Source of the DNA: an uncultured bacterium
GTDB taxonomy: Bacteria; Verrucomicrobiota; Kiritimatiellia; RFP12; UBA1067
Reading direction: 5' to 3'
DNA length: 7,071 bases
NCBI GenBank assembly: GCA_902773475.1
Contig: CACYEO010000023.1
Location: 1-7,071, forward strand
The translations under genes and the position numbers were made by a program. Shown here one piece after another: positions 1-6,700 of this stretch (positions are counted from its first letter, which is position 1; each line of letters starts with the position of its first letter). A model generated the notes under the pieces. The model worked only from the letters and a program-made list of their open reading frames with translations. It ran no database searches and was not told the DNA's origin.

Positions 1-111
1 CGAGCGCGCACCAAAGGAAAGTTGTTTCAAACAGTTGTTTCCCATAATCAAAAAGCCAGATGGTGAATTATGCAAATGCGCCCCAAATTGCAGGCAGGCT
101 TCAGCGGCGGC

Positions 112-140
112 TTGCAAATACCAAATGGCGGTTGTATACT
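112..140 (+). promoter_or_regulatory. Probable sigma-70-type promoter for sctU
   Basis: A -35-like box TTGCAA (112-117, 4 of 6 matches to TTGACA) and a -10 box TATACT (135-140, 5 of 6 matches to TATAAT) are separated by exactly 17 bases. Transcription would start near 147, giving a leader of roughly 33 bases before the sctU ATG at 180. The 10-mer GTATACTTTC that includes this -10 box (134-143) also occurs at the ileS promoter on the other strand, which supports a shared housekeeping sigma factor. A perfect 8-base palindrome, GCAATTGC (157-164), lies just downstream of the expected start and could be an operator, but this is speculative. The promoter is inferred from sequence match and position only. 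Confidence 0.5.
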
Positions 141-179
141 TTCCGCACGCCAACCGGCAATTGCAGCAAGACTTGGCAA

Positions 180-1340
180 ATGGCAGAATCAGCTGGCGAA
201 AAAACAGAGCTGCCCACACCGAAAAAACTGCGCGATGCGCGCAACAAGGGGCAGGTGTGCACGTCGAAAGACATTGTTTCGACGGCGATACTTGTCGCAC
301 TTTTCGCCGTCCTCGCATGGACCGGAATGGAACTGTCGTACGATTTCGAAAACATGATACGGTTCCTCTCCGGCAGGGTGGCGGAAAACGACAACGCCGC
401 AGTCAGGGAAGCTTCCAAGCACGCCGCGCTGGTGATCTGCAAGCATTCGTTCATCGTTGTGTCCGTGGCGGCGGTGGTCGGCATCGCCGCGAATCTGGCG
501 CAGATCGGATTCCTGTTCACGTTTGAACCGATAATCCCCAAGCTCGAAAAGCTCAATCCGGTGGAGGGGGCGAAGAAGATATTCTCGATGAAGAACCTTT
601 TCGAGTTCTTCAAAAACATACTCAAAGTGTGCTTCCTCGGGTACCTCCTGTACAAGATAATCAAGGCGAGCGTTCCGGAACTGCTTACGATGTGCTACGG
701 CGGAGCGGACGACATTCTGCCGTGCCTGCGCACGATGCTGAAGCGCCTTGCCGTCTACGCGGCTTTCGGCTATATCATAATCGCGGTGGTCGACAGGATT
801 TTCCAGGGGCGCAACTTCACCAAGCAGATGATGATGACAAAAGACGAAGTGAAGCGCGAATACAAGGAAATGGAAGGCTCCGCCGAAGTGAAACAGGCGC
901 AGCGGCGCTTCCGGGACGAAATCCTCAACGGCGAAGACCCCGTGAAAGCCACGAAACGCTCGAGCGTCGTAGTGACCAACCCGACCCATCTGGCCATCGG
1001 CGTGCGGTTCGCCCCCGACGAAGCCCCGTTGCCGCAGGTTACAGTCGCGGCGGAGGGGCGCATCGCGAAAATCGTGCGCGAAACGGCCATGCGCGAAGGC
1101 ATCCCCGTGGCGGAAAACGTGGAACTTGCGCGCGCCCTCTACAAGAACACCAAGAGTGGAGACTTCATCCCTGCGAAATTCGCCGAGGCTACGGCTGAAA
1201 TCCTCAAATGGGCGAAAAGCCTGCAGGATGCAAAGCGCGAGGAAGAGGAACTCGACGACATATCCCTCGCGCCCGCGATGGTTCCGGACGACGATTTGCA
1301 TGAAAAAACGCCCGACATCACGGAGGACGGTCTTACATGA
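180..1340 (+). CDS. sctU: Type III secretion export-apparatus switch protein SctU (YscU/SpaS/EscU family)
   Basis: SctU is an inner-membrane component of the T3SS export apparatus. Its cytosolic domain cleaves itself between N and P of an NPTH motif and helps the machine switch from early (needle/rod) to later substrates. The predicted protein is 386 aa. It opens with GEKTELPTPKKLRDARNKGQ (residues 7-26 lie in this segment), the family's N-terminal signature. Four hydrophobic segments lie near residues 32-50, 84-104, 144-163 and 188-206. A linker with KREYKEMEGS (225-234) follows, then SSVVVTNPTH, with NPTH at 267-270. From recalled family sequences it is closer to YscU than to flagellar FlhB, e.g. 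EMEGS plus the KRSSVVV stretch before NPTH. An in-frame ATG exists at 60, but it would add 40 residues with no family similarity, so ATG 180 is chosen. No strong Shine-Dalgarno sequence precedes it. The C-terminus carries about 30 extra residues rich in D/E compared with YscU (354 aa as recalled). The stop overlaps the next gene's start. The usual partners sctR, sctS and sctT are not in the window. Confidence 0.95.
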   Translation: MAESAGEKTELPTPKKLRDARNKGQVCTSKDIVSTAILVALFAVLAWTGMELSYDFENMIRFLSGRVAENDNAAVREASKHAALVICKHSFIVVSVAAVVGIAANLAQIGFLFTFEPIIPKLEKLNPVEGAKKIFSMKNLFEFFKNILKVCFLGYLLYKIIKASVPELLTMCYGGADDILPCLRTMLKRLAVYAAFGYIIIAVVDRIFQGRNFTKQMMMTKDEVKREYKEMEGSAEVKQAQRRFRDEILNGEDPVKATKRSSVVVTNPTHLAIGVRFAPDEAPLPQVTVAAEGRIAKIVRETAMREGIPVAENVELARALYKNTKSGDFIPAKFAEATAEILKWAKSLQDAKREEEELDDISLAPAMVPDDDLHEKTPDITEDGLT

Positions 1341-1834
1341 CTATAGAAGAGCATTACAAGACTCTGGCGCCGAAGCTCACGAACTGGCTCGTGTCCACTG
1401 GCTCTCCCTACCACGAGGCATGCGACATCGTGCAGAACACCTTCCTTAAAATATGGAAGATGCGCGACGACCTGCAGGACAACGACACGGCGGTTTCGGG
1501 CCTGGTATTCACCATCGCACGCAATTTACGCAAGAACATGCACCGCGACGACAGGCATCTGGTGTTTTCCGACGAACCGCCGGAGGCGATAGCCGAAGAC
1601 CACGCACAGGAGGACGGCAACGACTCGGAATACCTGCGCAAACGGATTTCGGAAGCCCTGTCGCAGCTTGCCCCCAACCTGCGCGAGACGTTCACCCTTT
1701 TCCAGATCGGCGACATGTCGGTCAGGGAAATCTCCGCGCAGACGGGCGTTTCGGAAAATCTGGTGAAAGTGCGCATCCACAGGGCGAAAGAAAAATTAAA
1801 GACGCTTCTTTCGGATTTGCGTGTAACCTTTTAG
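1337..1834 (+). CDS. ECF-type RNA polymerase sigma factor coupled to sctU
   Basis: A 165-aa protein with the two-domain build of extracytoplasmic-function sigma factors. Sigma region 2 covers about residues 7-75: ACDIVQNTFLKIW (28-40) matches the core-RNA-polymerase-binding region 2.2, and GLVFTIARNLRKNMHRDDRH (55-74) matches regions 2.3-2.4, which melt and read the -10. An acidic linker (about 78-98) leads to region 4 (about 103-160), with a helix-turn-helix at MSVREISAQTGVSENLVKVR (127-146) that would read the -35. Regions 1 and 3 are absent, as expected for ECF factors. ATG 1337 overlaps the sctU TGA as ATGA, and GGAGGA (1322-1327) lies 9 bases upstream, so the two genes are almost certainly co-transcribed and translationally coupled. 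No membrane-spanning anti-sigma gene follows directly. A role in T3SS gene control is inferred from position; HrpL of plant pathogens is a known precedent for an ECF factor driving a T3SS. I cannot assign an ECF subgroup. Confidence 0.92.
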   Translation: MTIEEHYKTLAPKLTNWLVSTGSPYHEACDIVQNTFLKIWKMRDDLQDNDTAVSGLVFTIARNLRKNMHRDDRHLVFSDEPPEAIAEDHAQEDGNDSEYLRKRISEALSQLAPNLRETFTLFQIGDMSVREISAQTGVSENLVKVRIHRAKEKLKTLLSDLRVTF

Positions 1835-1840
1835 CCCGAT

Positions 1841-1855
1841 GCGTGTATTCCACGC
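1841..1855 (+). promoter_or_regulatory. Short hairpin next to the ribosome-binding site of the small gene
   Basis: GCGTG (1841-1845) and CACGC (1851-1855) form a perfect 5-bp stem around the loop TATTC, in the 37-base gap between the sigma factor stop and the ATG at 1872. The stem ends 3 bases before the AAGGA Shine-Dalgarno sequence (1859-1863). There is no U-tract, so it is not an intrinsic terminator. It could affect translation or RNA processing of the small downstream gene. A 5-bp GC-rich stem can also arise by chance. Confidence 0.3.
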
Positions 1856-1858
1856 GGA

Positions 1859-1863
1859 AAGGA
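1859..1863 (+). promoter_or_regulatory. Ribosome-binding site fixing the start of the small gene
   Basis: AAGGA lies 8 bases before ATG 1872, a normal spacing. The alternative in-frame ATG at 1839 has no such site and lies only 5 bases after the preceding stop codon. This favours the shorter, 81-aa product. Confidence 0.6.
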
Positions 1864-1871
1864 AATACGAC

Positions 1872-2117
1872 ATGAACATTTCGATAACAGGAACCAACAC
1901 AGCCGCGCCGCTTGGATTCGAACCGGCGCCGCCTGCGGAAAAGAACCGCAGCATGCAAAAACCGTGTTTTTCGGTCACCAACGCCCCGAACGACCCGGAG
2001 GCTGCCGCCGCCGCGGCGATTCCGGAATCCGCTTTAGCGAAAGACGACGCCCTCGGCAAACTCTTCGCGGCGGCGTTCAATCTGCCCGCGCCGCCGATGC
2101 CGGCGTTCGGCGGATAA
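1872..2117 (+). CDS. Small protein of unknown function in the T3SS gene cluster
   Basis: An 81-aa protein that I do not recognise. It starts MNISITGTNTAAP, polar and rich in N, S and T. The middle is low-complexity and rich in Pro and Ala, with six consecutive Ala (residues 44-49). It ends with a likely amphipathic helix, DDALGKLFAAAFNLP (58-72), and a Pro-rich tail, PAPPMPAFGG. There is no signal peptide, transmembrane segment or enzyme motif. It sits 37 bases after the sigma factor on the same strand with a good ribosome-binding site, so it is probably the third gene of the sctU transcript. A polar, flexible N-terminus with a short C-terminal helix would suit a small secreted T3SS component, such as a rod- or needle-related protein or early substrate, or a partner of the sigma factor. 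These are guesses from composition and position. If the start were ATG 1839 it would be 92 aa. The support for a real gene is the ribosome-binding site, its placement, and its fit into the space before the convergent gene. Confidence 0.65.
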   Translation: MNISITGTNTAAPLGFEPAPPAEKNRSMQKPCFSVTNAPNDPEAAAAAAIPESALAKDDALGKLFAAAFNLPAPPMPAFGG

Positions 2118-2139
2118 CCGCGGCGTTCAAAACGTCCGG
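2118..2139. terminator. Hairpin between convergent genes, possible transcription boundary
   Basis: The 24 bases between the two convergent stop codons can fold into an imperfect stem. 2118-2127 pairs with 2131-2139 around a CAA loop, with one bulged C (2121) and one G-U pair. There is no run of T on either side, so it is not a classical intrinsic terminator. It may stop or protect transcripts from both directions together with another factor. No other terminator can be placed here, because the gap is so short. Confidence 0.3.
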
Positions 2140-2141
2140 CT

Positions 2142-2675
2142 TCAGCGCATTATCGCGAAGCCGGGGTCTTTACTGTCGATTTCACAGGGCGAAAGACCGC
2201 ACAATTCGTGCGGGAACACGATCCAACCGTCGCCATCCTCGATTTCGAAATAATCAGGTTTGCCGGCGGTTTCGTTTTTTCCGGGTTTCCAGTGGACGCA
2301 CGCGATTTTCACATCGGCCCCGAGCGCGGAAAATTTCGCGCGGACGGCCTCGGCGGTGCGACCGGTGTCGAATACGTCGTCTACGGCGAGAACGCGGTCT
2401 CCGCGCTTCACCGAATCGAACAGCTCGCCGGCGAATTCGAACTTCACATCCCCGGCGCTCCCTATCGCGCCGTACGATCCGCATTTGAGGGGCGCATGGC
2501 GCATCTTCCACCCGCGGCAGGCGAGATATTCATGCACGGCCGCTGCCGGAAACGCGCCGCCGCGCCAAAGCCCCGCGAGAAGGTCCGGTTTCCAGCCCGA
2601 CTTGAATATCTTTTCCGCCAGGCGCCATGCTTCGCGCAAGTAGGTGTTTGCATCGAGATAGGTTTTCGCCGTCAT
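2142..2675 (-). CDS. Phosphoribosyltransferase (hypoxanthine/xanthine-guanine PRT-like)
   Basis: A 177-aa type I phosphoribosyltransferase, an enzyme class that joins a base to PRPP and releases pyrophosphate. The PRPP-binding signature VLAVDDVFDTGRT (95-107) is intact. PDLLAGLWRGGAFPA (30-44) matches the loop before it that binds pyrophosphate, and GWIVFPHE (150-157) matches the hydrophobic C-terminal segment typical of purine PRTs that resemble hypoxanthine or xanthine-guanine PRT. Purine salvage in the cytoplasm is therefore likely, but the exact base cannot be read from the sequence, so no symbol is given. The start at 2675 overlaps the dtd stop as ATGA, with GGAGG (2682-2686) 6 bases upstream. 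A longer reading up to 2813 exists, but it would run inside dtd and add Arg-rich residues unlike the family. This is the last gene of the - strand operon, and it converges on the T3SS-linked small gene with a 24-base gap. Confidence 0.87.
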   Translation of the reverse strand: MTAKTYLDANTYLREAWRLAEKIFKSGWKPDLLAGLWRGGAFPAAAVHEYLACRGWKMRHAPLKCGSYGAIGSAGDVKFEFAGELFDSVKRGDRVLAVDDVFDTGRTAEAVRAKFSALGADVKIACVHWKPGKNETAGKPDYFEIEDGDGWIVFPHELCGLSPCEIDSKDPGFAIMR

Positions 2676-3139
2676 TTCCCGCCTCCGGGATTCTCGCATT
2701 CGAGCATGAAAGTGCAAGGACCGTCGTTCAGCAGCGAAACCTGCATCGATGCGCCGAAACGTCCGGTTCCGACGCGCTCCGCGCCAAGCGCCGCCCGGAG
2801 CGTCTTCACGCATTCAAGATAGAGCGGTTCGGCGGTTTCGGGCCGCGCGGCGGTCGAAAACCCCGGCCTGTTCCCGTGTGAAAGGTCCGCGTACAGCGTA
2901 AACTGCGAAACGACGATGATCGAGCCGCCGACGTCGACGACCGACCTGTTCATCGCGCCGGACGCGTCTTCGAATATGCGCAGTTTCAGAAGTTTCGAGC
3001 ACAGCTTCTCCGCCTGGGCCGGAGTGTCTTCCGGCGCGACCCCGCAAAAAACAAGAAGCCCCGGGCCTTCGAACGACGAAACGGTTTCGCCGTCCACCGC
3101 CACAGACGCCCTTGCCGCACGCTGCACGAGAAATCTCAT
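2672..3139 (-). CDS. dtd: D-aminoacyl-tRNA deacylase
   Basis: Dtd hydrolyses D-amino acids (and glycine mischarged on tRNA-Ala) from tRNA, a chirality proofreading step in the cytoplasm. The protein is 155 aa, close to the usual 145-150. It begins MRFLVQRAARASVAVDGE, and shows the catalytic-region motif VSQFTLYAD (77-85), HGNRPGF (88-94) and the cross-subunit motif NDGPCT (138-143), preceded by TGRFGASMQV (125-134). All residues expected for canonical Dtd1 are present; the position between P and T is Cys, where Val is common. ATG 3139 overlaps the thiE stop (ATGA), with GGGAGGG (3148-3154) 8 bases upstream. Its last codons, encoding PGGGK, also form the ribosome-binding site of the next gene. 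Grouping with ileS makes sense as tRNA-charging quality control. Confidence 0.96.
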   Translation of the reverse strand: MRFLVQRAARASVAVDGETVSSFEGPGLLVFCGVAPEDTPAQAEKLCSKLLKLRIFEDASGAMNRSVVDVGGSIIVVSQFTLYADLSHGNRPGFSTAARPETAEPLYLECVKTLRAALGAERVGTGRFGASMQVSLLNDGPCTFMLECENPGGGK

Positions 3140-3783
3140 TCCGCAGACCCTCCCGGAGCTCGGGCGCTCTCGACTTCAAGCCAGATATCCTGCAGGCGGC
3201 GTATCGCATCGTACGGATTTTCCGCAAGGCACACGTCGCGCACCACGGCGAAATTCACCGCGCCGGCGGCGAGGACTTCGCTCAGATTGCCTGCGTTTAT
3301 TCCGCCTATCGCAACCGTAGTGAACGGCGCGGCCTTTACAATCTCGCCGGCGGTGCCGGGGCCGAGAACAGGATCGGGCACGGCCTTGGTGGGCGTGCGG
3401 TACACCGGGCCGACCCCGCAGTAGTCTGGATTCGCCGCGACCGCGGCGCGGGCCTGCCCGGGACTGTGCGTGGAAAGGCCGAATACGGAAAGCTCCGAGA
3501 AGCGCGCGCGGGCTTCGGGGACAGGCATGTCGGTCTGGCCCAGATGGACGCCGTCCGCGCCGCATTCCACGGCGGCGGCGGGATCGTCATCGACTATGAA
3601 CCGCGTGGCGCTGCCGCGGACGACGGACGCTATTTCGCGGCCGGCCGCCACAATCTCCGCGCGTGTTCCGGGTTTGTGCCGCAGCTGTATGTAGCGCAAA
3701 CCCGCTTCAACCGCCGCCTCCGCGCAGCGCACGTAGGAGGTGCGCGGGTTTGTCATTACAAGGTAAAGTCCGAAACGTTCCAT
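3136..3783 (-). CDS. thiE: Thiamine phosphate synthase
   Basis: ThiE couples the pyrimidine HMP-PP with the thiazole phosphate to make thiamine phosphate and pyrophosphate. The 215-aa length and TIM-barrel motifs fit: LYLVMTNP (7-13 region), YIQLRHK (31-37, with the Q, R and K that contact substrate), GADGVHLGQTDMP (75-87), LSTHS (103-107), GPVYRTPTK (125-133, phosphate and pyrophosphate loop) and VAIGGINAGN (157-166). One oddity is FIVDDD (62-67), where the family usually has FIVNDD or FINDR; the Asn that helps bind pyrophosphate is replaced by Asp. The Mg-binding acidic residues next to it remain. ATG 3783 is chosen because the family N-terminus starts there; longer in-frame readings run into ileS. 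The gap to the ileS stop is 14 bases, and no strong Shine-Dalgarno sequence is seen, so translation may rely on coupling. No other thiamine gene is in the window. Confidence 0.95.
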   Translation of the reverse strand: MERFGLYLVMTNPRTSYVRCAEAAVEAGLRYIQLRHKPGTRAEIVAAGREIASVVRGSATRFIVDDDPAAAVECGADGVHLGQTDMPVPEARARFSELSVFGLSTHSPGQARAAVAANPDYCGVGPVYRTPTKAVPDPVLGPGTAGEIVKAAPFTTVAIGGINAGNLSEVLAAGAVNFAVVRDVCLAENPYDAIRRLQDIWLEVESARAPGGSAE

Positions 3784-3797
3784 CGCAGGGCGCTTTT

Positions 3798-6700
3798 TCA
3801 GGCCTTCGACACGGAAATTTTCGCTTCGTGGCCGTTCAGGGTCGCCGGCTCGGCGGAAACTTCGCCGAAAGACAGTTCCACGGCGAGCGTTTCCCCGGTA
3901 ACGTATGCGCGGTGCGCCTCTATCGCGGCGGACAGCTCCGCATCGCACTCTACCGCTATGCGGATGCGCTGGACGACTTCGTAGTCGGCGGCTTTGCGCA
4001 TGGCCTGTACGTGCGAGACGAACTCGCGCGCAAGACCCTCGGCCACGAGTTCAGGCGTGAGCGCCGTTTCTATGCCCGCCACGACCGCGCCGGCCGCCGC
4101 CACCACAAGTCCGGGCTTGGGCGTGCGCACCGCCGTCGCGTCATCCGCCGTTATCGTGAAACCTTCGCATTCCAGAGGAAGCGATTTCGCGGCGGCTATG
4201 GCGGCGGCTACGGCTTTCATCTTGGGACCGCATTTCCTGCCGAGCGCGCGGAAGTCCGCCTTGTAGGAAACGTCGCAAAGGTCGCGTTCGTCTTCCGCGT
4301 ATTCCACGCGCTTCACGTTCAGCTCGTCCTTTATGAGATCTTCAAGGCCTTTCACATCGCCGCCGGCGATTTTCACGCAGGCGAGCGGCTGGCGCACTTT
4401 CAGATCGTTGTCCGCGCGCAGGCGGCGGCCAAGTTCGACGACGGTCTGCACGTCCGCCATGCGCTTTTCGAGCGCCGTGTCGCGCACGGACGAGTCGGAA
4501 GACGGGAAATCGCACAGATGCACGGATTCGGGATCGCTTTCGCCTTTGAGGTTGCGGTATATCTCCTCGGCCACAAACGGCGTGAACGGCGCGGCGACCT
4601 TTGACAGCTGCACAAGAACGTAGCGCAGCGTGCGATATGCGGAAAGCTTGTCGCCGTCGTTCTGCGACTTCCAGAAGCGGCGGCGCGAACGGCGGATGTA
4701 CCAGTTCGTGAGATCTTCGATGAATTTCACGAACGGACGCACCGCCTTCTGAAGATCGTACGCATCCATCGCGGCTGTAACGTCGGCCACGAGAGTCTCC
4801 ATCGACGAAACGATCCAGCGATCCAAAACGTTCCCGGCTTCAAACGTACCGGCGGCGCCGTCCGCACCGCCGGCAAAGGACGGCTGCAGCACTTCGGCGT
4901 CATCGAATCCGTCTACATTCGCGTATGTGACGAAGAACGAATACGCATTCCACAGCGGAATCATGATGTCGCGCATCAGCTGCTTCACGCCGTTCTCGGA
5001 GAACTTCAGATTCTCGGCGCGCACGACGGGCGAATAGATCATGTAAAGACGTATGGCGTCCGCGCCGTAGGTGTCGAGCATCTTCATCGGATCCGGATAG
5101 TTCTTCAGGCGCTTCGACATCTTCTTGCCGTCTTCGGCCAGGACAAGCCCGTTGACGACGACGTTTCTGTACGGGGATTTGTCGAACAGGCACGTGCCGA
5201 GAACCATGAGCGTGTAGAACCATCCGCGCGTCTGGTCGAGACCTTCGGCGATGAAATCCGCCGGGAAGAAACGCGATGCATCGCCTTCTCCCATGTAATG
5301 GTTTTGCGCATACGGCATGGAACCGGACTCGAACCAGCAGTCGAGGACTTCAGGAGTGCGGCGGTACGTCTTGCCGTCCTTCTTTATCACGATTTTGTCT
5401 ATGTAATGCTTGTGGAGATCCGTCACTTTCTCCCCGGAAAGCTCCTCGAGCTCCTTGACGGAACCTACGCAGATCATGTCGCCGGGATCGGCTTCGTTGA
5501 TCCATACAGGAATGCAGCTGCCCCAGAAACGGTTGCGCGATATGTTCCAGTCGCGCGCTTCGCACAGCCAGTTGCCGAAACGCTTTTCCCCCACGTATCC
5601 CGGAGTCCAGTGCACGGCTGAATTGTTCCGGGCCAGGCGTTCGTGCAAATCCTCCACGCGCACGTACCAAGCGTCTATCGCGCGGTAAACGAGCGGAGTG
5701 TCCGTGCGGTCGCAGAAAGGATAAGAGTGGACGATCGTCGCCTGGTGGACGAGTTTGCCCTCCGCCTTCAGGCGCTTTATTATATCCTTGTCGCAATCCT
5801 TGCAGAAGCGCCCTTTATACTCGGGCACGGCATCGGTGAACGCGCAGGCGTCGTCGAGAGGATCGGCGAAAGCGGATATCCCCGCTTCGCGGCAGACGCG
5901 GAAGTCGTCCTCGCCGTACGCAGGGGCTATATGCACAAGCCCCGTGCCGTCGGCTGTCGTGACGTAGCCGTCGTTCAGCACCTGGAACGCGCCTTCCGAT
6001 TCCTTCACGGCGAAATACGGGAATATCGGCTCGTAGCGGATGCCTTTCAACGCCGTTCCCTTGAACTCCGCGATGATTTCGCACTGGCCGTCCTTCTTGA
6101 AGACGGATGAAAGCCGCGCTTTTGCGAGCACGTAGACCGGTGCTTCGCTGTCGCCAAGATCTTTCACCGCGACGTAGTCGATATCCTGGCCCGCGCAGAT
6201 TGCAAGATTCTCCGGCAGCGTCCACGGCGTGGTCGTCCATATCAAAAGATAGACGGGGGAGGGATTTGCGCGCAGCGCGTCTATCGCTATGGATTCCGGC
6301 ACGGTCTTCACGCGCACCGTGACTGCCGGATCCTGAACGTCCTTGTAGTTGCTTCCGGCCTCGAAGTTCGAAAGAGGCGTGGAAAGCTTCCAGGAATACG
6401 GCATTATGCGGTGGCTGCGGTATACGCGCCCCTGGTTCCACAATTGTTTAAACACCCACCAGACCGACTCCATGAAGTCGCGGTCCATTGTTTTGTAGTC
6501 GTTGTCGAAATCGACCCAGCGCCCCATTCGGGTGACGGTTTTGCGCCATTCGCCGGTGTATTTCAAAACCATCGAGCGGCACTGCTCGTTGAATCTGTCT
6601 ACGCCGGTCTCTTTGATTTCATGGGCGCCGGCTATGCCGAGGGCCGACTGTGCGAGAGCCTCGATAGGCAGTCCGTGGGTATCCCATCCGAAACGACGCT

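Noticed and set aside
16..42. GGAAA...TTTCC with an inner TGTTT-C-AAACA inverted repeat and a repeated GTTGTTTC
   Set aside because: The inner and outer arms have different centres and the repeat is only 8 bases. Too weak to call an operator.
3..47. Open frame ending at a TAA at 45-47, possible tail of an upstream gene
   Set aside because: Only 14 codons are visible (ending NSCFP), too few to identify or support as coding.
60..179. In-frame N-terminal extension of SctU from ATG 60
   Set aside because: The 40 extra residues do not resemble the family, which starts at GEKTE..., and this stretch contains a good promoter. ATG 180 fits the known N-terminus.
189..1301. Long open frame on the - strand opposite sctU (370 aa)
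   Set aside because: It is the antisense shadow of a confidently identified gene, with His/Arg-rich composition and no recognisable motif.
3663..4604. 313-aa open frame on the + strand opposite thiE and ileS
   Set aside because: It is an antisense shadow in GC-rich sequence; its residues are Arg/Gly-rich and ileS is unquestionable there.
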